Assembly: GCA_037131165.1 (NCBI GenBank)
Contig: JBAXRO010000028.1
Location: 1 to 24,226 of the forward strand
From: WLNJ01 sp037131165
Lineage (GTDB): Bacteria > Actinomycetota > Thermoleophilia > Solirubrobacterales > Solirubrobacteraceae
Direction: 5' to 3'
DNA: 24,226 nucleotides
Every line of letters starts with the position of its first letter. Position 1 is the first letter of the stretch. Both the position numbers and the translations under genes were made by a program. Under the pieces are notes generated by a model. It ran no database searches, was not told the origin of the DNA, and saw only the letters and a program-made list of their open reading frames with translations. Shown here in pieces: positions 11,566 through 18,259 of this stretch.

Positions 11566-12411
11566 TCAGGCGTCGCTGTTCGCTTCGTCGTCGTTGTCGT
11601 CTGCGGATTCGTCACCATCTTCGGCGGCGCCATCCGCGGACGCCGTCTCTTCCGGAGCTTCCTCGGCGGCCGGTTCCCCGTCCGCCTGCTCCGCAGTCTC
11701 ATCGCCACCCTCTTCGGCGGCAGGTTCCTCTGCCTCTGCCTCGGCAGCGGGCTCATCAGCGGGTGCCTCTTCGGCGACCGCTTCCTCAGCCGGCGCCTCC
11801 TCGGCAGCGGGGGCCTCCTCGGCTACCGCTTCCTCAGCAGGTGCCTCCTCGGCAGCAGGTGCTTCCTCGGCCGCGGCGGCGGAACCGGCGGCCGGGACGA
11901 GTCCCTGGTCGCGGATCTGGCCGAGCTGGCTCGCGAGACCGCCGACGAAACCGCCGAGGGTCCGGACGAGCCCGCCGAGCGGCGAGGCGGCGAGGCCGAC
12001 GAGCTGGCCGATCAGGACATCGCGCGAAGGCAGCTTTGCGAGCTCCTTGATCTCGTCGACCGTCAGGGCGCGGCCACTCATCGTGCCGCCCTTGAACTCG
12101 AGGATGTCGTGCTCCTTCTGGGCCTGCGAGAGCGCCTTCGCGGCAAGCGCGGCATCGCCCTTGACGAATGCGATCGCCGTCGGGCCGACGAGGAAGGGCT
12201 TGAGGTCCTCCGCTCCGGCAGCGTCGGCTGCACGCTCGGTGAGGGTGTTCTTGACGACCCTCAAGCGGGTGTCGGCCTCACGCAGCTTGGTGCGCAGCTC
12301 GGCCGCCTGGCTCACGGTCAGGCCCCGGTAGTCGACCACGAAGATCGCTTCCGACTCGTTGATGTCGGCGGTGATCTCCTCGATCGCCACCGCCTTCTGT
12401 TCCCTGTTCAT
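11566..12411 (-). CDS. rplJ: 50S ribosomal protein L10 with long acidic C-terminal tail
   Basis: Residues 1 to about 173 are a normal L10: the rRNA-binding N-terminal domain, with DYRGLTV near residue 27 and RVVKNTL near 51, then the hydrophobic helix around 131-168 that docks L7/L12 dimers. The protein then continues for about 107 residues of Ala, Glu, Pro and Asp with no hydrophobic pattern. Residues 184-199 and 200-215 are exact copies of one 16-residue unit. Most L10 proteins stop near 175 residues, so this is a large extension. The frame is uninterrupted and the next gene, rplL, starts 26 nt later, so no frameshift is needed. The ATG at 12411 follows AGAGGA. Upstream is a probable L10-binding leader. 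Confidence 0.97.
   Translation of the reverse strand: MNREQKAVAIEEITADINESEAIFVVDYRGLTVSQAAELRTKLREADTRLRVVKNTLTERAADAAGAEDLKPFLVGPTAIAFVKGDAALAAKALSQAQKEHDILEFKGGTMSGRALTVDEIKELAKLPSRDVLIGQLVGLAASPLGGLVRTLGGFVGGLASQLGQIRDQGLVPAAGSAAAAEEAPAAEEAPAEEAVAEEAPAAEEAPAEEAVAEEAPADEPAAEAEAEEPAAEEGGDETAEQADGEPAAEEAPEETASADGAAEDGDESADDNDDEANSDA
11767..11862. repeat. 48-bp imperfect tandem duplication in the rplJ tail
   Basis: Two adjacent 48-bp units, 11767-11814 and 11815-11862, encode an identical 16-residue Ala/Glu/Pro/Val block in L10. The DNA copies differ at about six positions, mostly synonymous, so the duplication is not recent or the protein sequence is under selection. Confidence 0.8.
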
Positions 12412-12432
12412 CCTGATCCTCTTCCTGTTGTG

Positions 12433-12464
12433 AAAAGCGAACCGCCCGCTTGGTGGCGGGCGGT
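12433..12464 (-). terminator. Terminator-like hairpin within the rplJ leader
   Basis: A perfect 9-bp GC-rich stem, ACCGCCCGC with GCGGGCGGT, has a 6-nt loop. On the minus strand it is followed by TCGC and then four T. The U-tract is short and offset by 4 nt, so termination is probably partial, as suits an attenuator in front of essential genes. Confidence 0.6.
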
Positions 12465-12589
12465 GGTCGAACGGGCTCGCCTCGCGGCGGGCCTCTTCGG
12501 TTCCGTCCCGTCACCTGACCTGGTCTTCCCCCTGTCGGGGTGCCAGGCGTCTTCGGCGCGGCTCGGCGGTGTCCAGTCGGCGACTGCCC
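12433..12589 (-). promoter_or_regulatory. rplJ leader: probable L10-binding attenuator (L10 leader)
   Basis: The 178-nt rplA-rplJ spacer is highly structured on the minus strand. Distal to rplA is an arm of CCUGG and CCAGG (12543-12547 with 12519-12523) around an inner CCCC/GGGG stem (12537-12540 with 12529-12532). The two are separated by a CA/GAAGA asymmetric loop, the shape of the kink-turn element bound by L10 in known L10 leaders. Downstream is a perfect 9-bp terminator-like stem (12441-12449 with 12456-12464) followed by UCGCUUUUC. A GCCCGC at 12487-12492 can instead pair with the terminator's 3' arm, giving a possible antiterminator. L10 or L10-L12 binding would tip the balance and so autoregulate rplJL and perhaps rpoBC. 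Family identity is inferred from position and shape. Confidence 0.7.
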
Positions 12590-13501
12590 TTAGGCCGACG
12601 CCTCCTCGCTGTCGTCTTCGGGAGCGTCGGCTTCGGCCTCCGGGGCCGGTTCGGCCTCGGGCGCTTCCGGCTCGGCCTCGGGTGCGGCGGTCTCCTCGAC
12701 CGCAACCTCGGCCTCTGCTGCAGGTGCCTCCTCGGCCACGTCCTCGGCTGCGGGAGCTGCCGGAGCCGCAGCTGCCGGAGCTGCTCCGTCACTGCGCTCG
12801 GTTGAGAAGTTCGGGTCGACCTTGACGCCGGGTCCCTGGGTCGAAGCGAGGACCACGGAGTGGATGTAGCGGCCCTTGGCCGCGGAGGGCCGCGCCCTCT
12901 GGATCTCGTCCATCACTGCCGTGTAGTTCTCGACGAGGTCTCCCTCGGGGAAGCCGATCCGCCCGATCACCACGTGGACGATCCCGGCCTTGTCGGTTCG
13001 GTACTCGACCTTGCCCGATTTCGACTCTCCGACTGCCTTGGCGACGTCAGGGGTGACGGTGCCGACCTTCGGGTTAGGCATCTTGCCCGACGGCCCGAGG
13101 ACCTTGCCGAGGCGTCCGACGACTGGCATCAGGTCGGGAGTGGCGATGACGACGTCGAAGTCGTCGAAGCCCTCTTCGATCTTCTTGGCGAGGTCGTCGG
13201 TCCCGACGATGTCGGCCCCGGCCTCTTCGGCCTCCTTGGCCTTGTCGCCTTGGGCGAAGACGGCGATCTTGACGTCCTTGCCGAGCCCGTTGGGCAAAGC
13301 GACGGTGCCGCGCAATTGCTCTTCGGCGTGACGGACGTTCAGTCCGGTGCGGACGTGCAGTTCGACTGCCTCGTCGAACTTGTTCTCGCGCAACTGCTGG
13401 ACAAGGGCGACTGCCTCGCCGGGTGTGTGCTCACGCAGGCGGTCGTAGCGCTGGCGAGCGTTGCGCCATGCCTTGCCGCGGCGTCCGGAACGCGTAGCCA
13501 T
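12590..13501 (-). CDS. rplA: 50S ribosomal protein L1 with acidic C-terminal tail
   Basis: Residues 1 to about 232 are a normal L1, which forms the mobile L1 stalk at the tRNA exit site. Conserved segments include GRLGKVLGPSGKMPNPKVGTV around 129-149 and the KSGKVEYRTDKAGIVH block near 161-176. After the family's usual end the protein runs on for about 70 residues of Ala, Glu, Pro and Asp, ending DDSEEASA. Its composition is like the L10 tail but its sequence is not a copy of it. The ATG shares its A with the rplK stop (TGATG), which fits the L11-L1 translational coupling known in E. coli. GAGGTGA lies just upstream inside rplK. The next gene, rplJ, lies beyond a 178-nt structured leader. Confidence 0.98.
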   Translation of the reverse strand: MATRSGRRGKAWRNARQRYDRLREHTPGEAVALVQQLRENKFDEAVELHVRTGLNVRHAEEQLRGTVALPNGLGKDVKIAVFAQGDKAKEAEEAGADIVGTDDLAKKIEEGFDDFDVVIATPDLMPVVGRLGKVLGPSGKMPNPKVGTVTPDVAKAVGESKSGKVEYRTDKAGIVHVVIGRIGFPEGDLVENYTAVMDEIQRARPSAAKGRYIHSVVLASTQGPGVKVDPNFSTERSDGAAPAAAAPAAPAAEDVAEEAPAAEAEVAVEETAAPEAEPEAPEAEPAPEAEADAPEDDSEEASA

Positions 13502-13926
13502 CAGTCGGTCACCTCGATGCCCATCGAACGGGCGGTGCCGGCGATGATCTTCGTCGCCTGGTCGAGGTCGTTGGCGTTGAGGTCGTTCATCTTCTTCTCG
13601 GCGATCTCACGCAACTTCGCCTGGGAGATCGACGAGATCGTCGAGCGACCAGGCTCGGAGGCTCCCTTCGGGATGCCGATCGACTGCTTGATCAACACTG
13701 CAGCCGGCGGGCTCTTGGTGATGAAGGTGAACGAGCGATCTTCGTAGACGGAGATCTCGACGGGGATCGTCGTTCCGTTGTCTTGGGCCGTCTGGGCGTT
13801 GAAAGCCTTGACGAACTCCATGATGTTGACGCCGTGCTGACCGAGGGCGGGACCGACCGGCGGCGCAGGGCTCGCCTGGCCCCCCGGGGCCTGCAGCTTA
13901 ATGACGGTGATTACCTTTTTTGCCAT
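13501..13926 (-). CDS. rplK: 50S ribosomal protein L11
   Basis: The 141-residue length is standard for L11, which binds the 23S GTPase-associated region beneath the L7/L12 stalk. The N-terminal proline-rich helix APPVGPALGQHGVNI (residues 21-35) is intact; this is the region where thiostrepton-resistance changes arise. The C-terminal rRNA-binding domain ends in GTARSMGIEV. The ATG lies 2 nt after the nusG stop and is preceded only by a weak purine run, so it is probably translated by coupling from nusG. The stop overlaps the rplA start by one base. Confidence 0.99.
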   Translation of the reverse strand: MAKKVITVIKLQAPGGQASPAPPVGPALGQHGVNIMEFVKAFNAQTAQDNGTTIPVEISVYEDRSFTFITKSPPAAVLIKQSIGIPKGASEPGRSTISSISQAKLREIAEKKMNDLNANDLDQATKIIAGTARSMGIEVTD

Positions 13927-13928
13927 TG

Positions 13929-14489
13929 TCAGACTTTCTTGACTTGGTCGAAACCGACCTCGACTGGGGTTTCGCGACCGAAGATGGATACCAGCACCTT
14001 GAGCTTCGCCGCGTCTTCGTTGATCTCGGCGATCTCGCCGGAGAAGTCCGAGAGGGGTCCGGAGATGACCTTGACCTGCTCGCCGACTGAGTACTGGGCG
14101 GCCGGCCTGGCGGCAGCCGTGGCAGCGGCTCCGGGAGCGCCGGCTTGGTCGCGCTTGAGCATTCGGTCGACCTCGCCCCGGGTGAGCGGGACGGGCTTCG
14201 TGTCCTCGCCGCCCTTGCCCTCGCCGACGATCGCGATCACGCCGGGAGTGCCCTTGACGAGCTGCCAGCTGTTGTCATCCATGTCCATCTCGATCAGGAG
14301 GTAGCCGGGCATCGTGCGCTTCTCGACTGCGACCTTCTGGTTGTCCTTGACTTCCTGGACGGTCTCGGTCGGTACGACGATCTGGCGGATCGCCCGCTTC
14401 TGGCCGAGCGAGGTTGCCCGGTGTTCGAGGTTGTTGCGGACCTTGTTCTCATGCCCGGAATATGTGTGGATGGCGTACCAGCGATACAT
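13929..14489 (-). CDS. nusG: Transcription termination/antitermination factor NusG
   Basis: The 186-residue protein has the NGN domain at about 1-100, beginning YRWYAIHTYSGHE and containing MPGYLLIEM and TPGV. A flexible Ala/Pro/Gly linker of about 20 residues follows, then a C-terminal KOW domain (about 131-186) with GEQVKVISGPLSDFSGEI and VSIFGRETPVEV. NusG binds RNA polymerase at the clamp and links it to Rho or ribosomal protein S10. The ATG at 14489 follows AAGGACC. It sits 19 nt after secE in the usual secE-nusG-rplK order. Confidence 0.99.
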   Translation of the reverse strand: MYRWYAIHTYSGHENKVRNNLEHRATSLGQKRAIRQIVVPTETVQEVKDNQKVAVEKRTMPGYLLIEMDMDDNSWQLVKGTPGVIAIVGEGKGGEDTKPVPLTRGEVDRMLKRDQAGAPGAAATAAARPAAQYSVGEQVKVISGPLSDFSGEIAEINEDAAKLKVLVSIFGRETPVEVGFDQVKKV

Positions 14490-14508
14490 ACGATTGGTCC
14501 TTGCGGAT

Positions 14509-14772
14509 CTAGAGGATGATCTCCATCAGCTTCGTCGAGAGGAAGTCGGCCACTCCGAGGAACGTGCCGGCGATGACGACGAAACCGAGGACGACGCCAG
14601 TCGCCTGAGCGACGTGGCTGCGGTCGGGCCACTGTACACGCTGGAGCTCGCGCCACGAGGCGCGCAGGAAGTTGATGAAACGGAAGCGCGAGTGACCGGC
14701 GGCGTGTGACTCCGCGTGGGCCTGCTCTGCCGCCTCGTCGATCGGCGGTTCATCCTGGTCGGCAACGGACAC
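14509..14772 (-). CDS. secE: Protein translocase subunit SecE
   Basis: This 87-residue short SecE has a charged cytoplasmic N-terminus rich in Asp, Glu and His. The conserved amphipathic segment FLRASWRELQRVQWPDRSH follows (about 35-53), then a single transmembrane helix (about 57-78). SecE clamps SecY in the protein-export channel. The start is GTG with GAGG about 8 nt upstream, which overlaps the end of rpmG; the gap between the two genes is only 10 nt. No tRNA-Trp gene lies beside it, unlike in many other actinobacteria. Confidence 0.96.
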   Translation of the reverse strand: MSVADQDEPPIDEAAEQAHAESHAAGHSRFRFINFLRASWRELQRVQWPDRSHVAQATGVVLGFVVIAGTFLGVADFLSTKLMEIIL

Positions 14773-14782
14773 GGCAACTGCC

Positions 14783-14947
14783 TCAGCGCGTTTCCTTGTG
14801 CGCCGTGTGCTTGCGACACCAGCGGCAGTGCTTGCGCATCTCGATCCGGTCGGGATTGTTGCGCTTGCTCTTGTTGGTTTGGTAGTTGCGGCGCTTGCAT
14901 TCCTCGCAGGCGAGGGTTACAGCGATCCTTACGTCTCCGCGTGCCAT
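14783..14947 (-). CDS. rpmG: 50S ribosomal protein L33, zinc-ribbon form
   Basis: The 54-residue protein matches L33 in length and sequence. Four cysteines, Cys14, Cys17, Cys41 and Cys44, make this the zinc-binding (C+) form. The ATG at 14947 gives the normal family length; longer in-frame starts would extend it into the divergent promoter region. It is the first gene of the minus-strand operon. A weak AGGA precedes the start. Confidence 0.97.
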   Translation of the reverse strand: MARGDVRIAVTLACEECKRRNYQTNKSKRNNPDRIEMRKHCRWCRKHTAHKETR

Positions 14948-15110
14948 TGGTCCTGATTCCAGTCGTGAAGTGTCGGGCCGGCCGGGGGTCGCTGACGCAA
15001 CCAACCCCGATCGGCAGGATCCGGGAGTGTAGCGCCGCGGCGAAGCCCGCGCACAGCCGCAGGACTGCGCCCGCAGCCGCGTCCCCCTCGGAGCCGTAGT
15101 CTCGACTGCC
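14948..15110. promoter_or_regulatory. Divergent promoter region between rpmG and the MFS gene
   Basis: This 163-nt spacer must carry the main promoter of the ribosomal/polymerase operon. The best minus-strand -10 candidate is TACACT, read from 15026-15031, about 80 nt upstream of rpmG. No convincing -35 lies 16-18 nt further up. On the plus strand, TAGTCT sits just before the MFS start. No tRNA gene is found. Confidence 0.4.
15097..15102 (+). promoter_or_regulatory. Candidate -10 element for a leaderless MFS mRNA
   Basis: TAGTCT matches TANNNT and ends 8 nt before the GTG at 15111, placing the predicted transcription start at or near the start codon. No Shine-Dalgarno precedes the GTG. The layout matches that of the acyltransferase gene at 1225. 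Confidence 0.45.
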
Positions 15111-16319
15111 GTGAGCGCTCTGCGAATTGGCCTTCCGACCTTCCCAAGGGGCACCCCGGTCGTGTTCGCGGCGACCCTGATCAACATGCTTGCGGTCGGG
15201 GCCTCGCTGCCGATCCTGCCGAGGTACATCACCGGCCCGCTGGGCGCGGGCAATGTCGAGGTCGGGATCGTGATCGGCTCCTTCGCCTTCGCCGCCATAG
15301 CGGCCCGCCCGCTTGCCGGGCGTTGGGGCGACCGTCGTGGCCGGCGGCCGGTGATGATCGCCGGAACTGCCTTGACGGCCGTCGCCGGACTGCTCTATGC
15401 GGTCCCCGCCGGCGTCGCGGGACTCGTGGTCGCCCGGGTCCTGCTTGGGATCGGCGAGGGCATCGTCTACACGTCGGGAGCCGCCTGGGTTGCGGACCGT
15501 TCCCCGGACGAGAACCGTGGCCGGCTGATCGGCCTGTTCGGGCTCTCGATCTGGACGGGGGTCGCGGTCGGCCCGCTGCTCGGCGAGATCATCTTCCAAG
15601 CGACCGACTCCTCCTACAACGCGGTCTGGGCGCTGTGCACCATCGCCCCGCTGGTGGCCCTGCTGGTGGTCAACCGGATGCCTGGCGACGAGAAGCCGGT
15701 CCACCATGACGGCGAGGGCGCGAAGACCGGGTTCGCCAGCCTCGTGCCGAAGGCCGCGTTCAGGCCCGGCCTCGCCCTGATGACCGCCAACTTCGGCTAC
15801 GCGGCGCTCGCTTCCTTCCTCGTGCTGATGCTCGACCAGAAGGGGATCGGGCACGGCGCGCTCGCGTTCGGCTGCTTCGCCGCGGCAGTCGTGCTCAACC
15901 GACTCGTCTTCGGCGATCTGCCGGACCGGCTCGGGGGTCGGCGCTCGGCGATGCTCGCCGCCGGCATCGAAGCTCTCGGCTTGCTGCTGTTTGCCGCCTC
16001 CGACTCGCTCCCGGTCGCACTCGGTGCAGCGGTGGTCATGGGCACCGGCTTCTCGATGCTGTTCCCGTCGCTGGCCCTGCTGCTGCTCGCCGAGACAGCG
16101 CCCGCCAACCGCGGCGCGGCCATGGGCGCCTTCACCGCGTTCTTCGACCTCGGGATCGCGATCGGCTCCCCTCTGGTCGGGCTTGCCGCAAGCGCATTCG
16201 GTTACCCCGCTGCCTTCGTCGCCGGTGCGTGCGGGGCGGTCGTCGGGCTGCTGATCGCAGCCACCGCCCCGACCAACGCCCACTCGAGGAGGGGCGACGA
16301 GGCGAGCGAGCCTCTCTGA
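15111..16319 (+). CDS. Major facilitator superfamily transporter
   Basis: The 402-residue membrane protein has about 12 hydrophobic segments in two halves. The loop between helices 2 and 3 carries MFS motif A, GRWGDRRGRRP, at residues 70-80. The start of helix 5 has a motif-C-like, Gly-rich stretch (ARVLLGIGEG). The second half carries a degenerate motif A (GDLPDRLGGRRSAM). It is most like drug/H+ antiporter-type exporters, but the substrate cannot be read. The GTG start is supported by the leaderless-type -10 box. It is divergent from rpmG and lies 266 nt ahead of the exopolysaccharide kinase, with no sign that the two share an operon. Confidence 0.9.
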   Translation: MSALRIGLPTFPRGTPVVFAATLINMLAVGASLPILPRYITGPLGAGNVEVGIVIGSFAFAAIAARPLAGRWGDRRGRRPVMIAGTALTAVAGLLYAVPAGVAGLVVARVLLGIGEGIVYTSGAAWVADRSPDENRGRLIGLFGLSIWTGVAVGPLLGEIIFQATDSSYNAVWALCTIAPLVALLVVNRMPGDEKPVHHDGEGAKTGFASLVPKAAFRPGLALMTANFGYAALASFLVLMLDQKGIGHGALAFGCFAAAVVLNRLVFGDLPDRLGGRRSAMLAAGIEALGLLLFAASDSLPVALGAAVVMGTGFSMLFPSLALLLLAETAPANRGAAMGAFTAFFDLGIAIGSPLVGLAASAFGYPAAFVAGACGAVVGLLIAATAPTNAHSRRGDEASEPL

Positions 16320-16585
16320 GGCCAGTGTTCCATGGATTAGCGCACCGGGAGAGCTCGCAGCGAGGATAAGGGTGATGACCCAAGCCGGTTCCGGTCGCAA
16401 GCCGACAACGGTCGGCGGATGCGAGCATCACTTGGGCGATCGATTTCGAACCCGCGCGCACGACGCCGGCTTCCTCTACTGTGGAATGCTGGGCGGTGCT
16501 AAACGGCCGCGTTTGCGATCACCCGCGACGGCCCCACCTCTCCAGTCCAATAATCCCCACCCACGGAACCACGGAAAGCACCAAG
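16320..16585. other. Intergenic region before the tyrosine-kinase gene
   Basis: This 266-nt gap has no convincing gene. A 6-bp stem (16401-16406 with 16411-16416, loop AACG) lies about 80 nt past the MFS stop but has no U-tract. A TANNNT-type box, TACTGT, is at 16477-16482. A GTG at 16481 opens the kinase frame 35 codons earlier, but it overlaps this box and the added residues look unlike a kinase N-terminus. The gap probably holds the promoter and leader of the exopolysaccharide genes. Confidence 0.4.
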
Positions 16586-18259
16586 TTGAGCGACGCCAAT
16601 CTCCCTTACGACGACACCGACGAGTCGAGCGGGGTTCCGCTGAGCCAGCGCGAGGGCGTGTTGACGCTCGCGGCCGGGGCTCGGGTCCTGCGACGCAGTT
16701 GGCTCTTGATCGCTGCCTGCGGGGTCGTCGCGGCTGGTTCAGCGCTCGCCTATTCGCTTGCCGCCACCCCCCTCTACTCGTCGTCCTCCCAGCTGCTTTT
16801 CAGGAACCCGGCGCTTGACAGCGCGCTCTTCGGCTCGATCCCAGTTCGCGGTACGAGCGACCCCGACCGTGAGGCTGCGACCAACCTCGCCTTGGCCGAC
16901 CTGCCCGTGATCGACGCTGCCGCGGCCAAGGCCCTCGGGCCCGGGTTCACGGCCGGCGAAGTGACGGCGGCCGTCTCCGTCGCCCCTTCCGGCGCCTCCG
17001 ACGTTGTGACAGTTACGGCAACGGACCCGGACCCGGAACGCGCAGCCCTGATGGCCAACGCCTACGCCGACTCGTTCGTCGCCGTACGACGAGGAGCTGA
17101 CCGTGCGAAGGTCGCCGCCGCATTGGTCCAAGTCGAATCCCAACTCGCGAAGATCCCTGCGGCCAGGCTCAACACGGGCAAGGGCCTTTCGCTGCAGAAC
17201 CAGGCGGAGAACCTCAGGGTCCTCCAGTCCCTCCAAACGGGCAACGCCGAGGTCGTCCAGACTGCCAACGCCCCGAAGTTCCCATCCAGTCCGAAGACCA
17301 AGAGCAACACGGTCCTCGGAGGCCTCTTGGGGCTTCTCATCGGAGTAGCCGCCGCCCTGCTGCGCGCCCGCCTCGACAACCGTCTGCGCAGCCCTGAGGA
17401 ACTGGCCGCGACATTCGGCAAGCCGATCCTGGCTTCAATTCCCGAGTCCGAACAGCTCCACAACCTCGAGAAGCTCAGCAGCGCCGAGAGCGAGGCTTTC
17501 ACGATGCTCCGGACCCGGCTCAAGTTCTTCAATGTCGACCGTGAGGTCAAGCTTCTGCTGATCACGAGTCCCCAGAGCGGCGACGGGAAGAGTACAACCG
17601 CGACGCAGACGGCAATCAGCGCGGCCAATGCCGGCTCGAGGGTGCTCCTGATGGAAGCCGATCTGCGCAGCCCGGGTCTCGCGCTTGCCCTCGGCCTCAA
17701 GTCGACGCCCGGACTCGCTGAGATCGCATCAGGGTCATCGTCGGCCCTGGATGCAATCCAAGAGCTCCCGCTCGGAGGCAGTGGCAAGAACTCCCTCAGT
17801 GTCCTCGTGGCAGGCGCGATCCCGCCGAACCCTGCCGAACTGATCGACAGCGAAGCCCTCGCCAACACGCTCGACGACCTCAAGGCGGACTTCGACCTGA
17901 TCGTGATCGACAGCCCTCCGCTCCTTGCCGTCGCCGACACAACCGCCCTCCTGTCTCGCGTTGACGGCACTGTCCTCGTGGCGCGGCTCGGGAAGACGAA
18001 CCGCAAGGCATGTGGCGACGCCGCCAAGCAGCTCGAGCGCCTGAATGCCCGGGTCCTCGGCTTGGTCGCAAACGGCATGTCCAAGGCAACCGCGGGCTAC
18101 GGCTACGGCTACGGCTACGGCTACGGCTACGGCTACGGCGACAGCGAGCCGACCAACGGGCCTGGACCGGCAAGCGCAAACGCCGCGACCGGCAACGGGG
18201 CGAGCGCGGCCGAGCCGACGGCCACAACGAGCAGCAGCGACTCGGAATCAAAGTCTTGA
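16586..18259 (+). CDS. Fused Wzz-type co-polymerase and bacterial tyrosine kinase
   Basis: This 557-residue BY-kinase controls capsule/exopolysaccharide chain length and export at the membrane. The N-terminal Wzz part has a first membrane helix near residues 38-60, an extracytoplasmic domain, and a second helix near 240-258. The cytoplasmic kinase carries Walker A SPQSGDGKST (328-337, Lys335), Walker A' VLLMEADLRSP (Asp359) and Walker B FDLIVIDSPP (436-445, Asp442). The C-terminal autophosphorylation cluster is seven Gly-Tyr dipeptides (504-517), followed by a Ser/Thr/Ala/Glu tail. The start is taken as the TTG at 16586, behind GGAAAG with 7 nt of spacing; a GTG at 16481 is a weaker alternative. 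The stop overlaps the phosphatase start, giving a kinase-phosphatase pair. Confidence 0.93.
   Translation: MSDANLPYDDTDESSGVPLSQREGVLTLAAGARVLRRSWLLIAACGVVAAGSALAYSLAATPLYSSSSQLLFRNPALDSALFGSIPVRGTSDPDREAATNLALADLPVIDAAAAKALGPGFTAGEVTAAVSVAPSGASDVVTVTATDPDPERAALMANAYADSFVAVRRGADRAKVAAALVQVESQLAKIPAARLNTGKGLSLQNQAENLRVLQSLQTGNAEVVQTANAPKFPSSPKTKSNTVLGGLLGLLIGVAAALLRARLDNRLRSPEELAATFGKPILASIPESEQLHNLEKLSSAESEAFTMLRTRLKFFNVDREVKLLLITSPQSGDGKSTTATQTAISAANAGSRVLLMEADLRSPGLALALGLKSTPGLAEIASGSSSALDAIQELPLGGSGKNSLSVLVAGAIPPNPAELIDSEALANTLDDLKADFDLIVIDSPPLLAVADTTALLSRVDGTVLVARLGKTNRKACGDAAKQLERLNARVLGLVANGMSKATAGYGYGYGYGYGYGYGDSEPTNGPGPASANAATGNGASAAEPTATTSSSDSESKS
18095..18136 (+). repeat. Pure (GGCTAC)7 hexanucleotide repeat encoding (Gly-Tyr)7
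   Basis: Seven uninterrupted copies of GGCTAC, followed by the near-copy GGCGAC. The repeat is in frame with the kinase and encodes its whole C-terminal tyrosine cluster. All seven units use the same two codons, as expected of a slippage-prone microsatellite. Confidence 0.95.

Noticed and set aside
11566..11890. Possible frameshift artefact creating the L10 tail
   Set aside because: The L10 frame is continuous, the tail has a protein-level repeat with mostly synonymous DNA differences, and it ends 26 nt before rplL as a normal operon junction.
10940..12825. Plus-strand frames opposite rplL and rplJ
   Set aside because: Low-complexity Ser/Ala or Arg/Pro translations are the mirror of the Ala/Glu tails and GC-rich codons.
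14948..15110. tRNA-Trp expected near secE in some actinobacteria
   Set aside because: No cloverleaf-compatible sequence is seen, and secE is only 10 nt from rpmG.
14526..16400. 624-codon minus-strand frame across secE, rpmG and the MFS gene
   Set aside because: It crosses three well-supported genes and has no domain.
16401..16416. Hairpin as terminator of the MFS gene
   Set aside because: The stem is only 6 bp, lies about 80 nt past the stop, and no U-tract follows.
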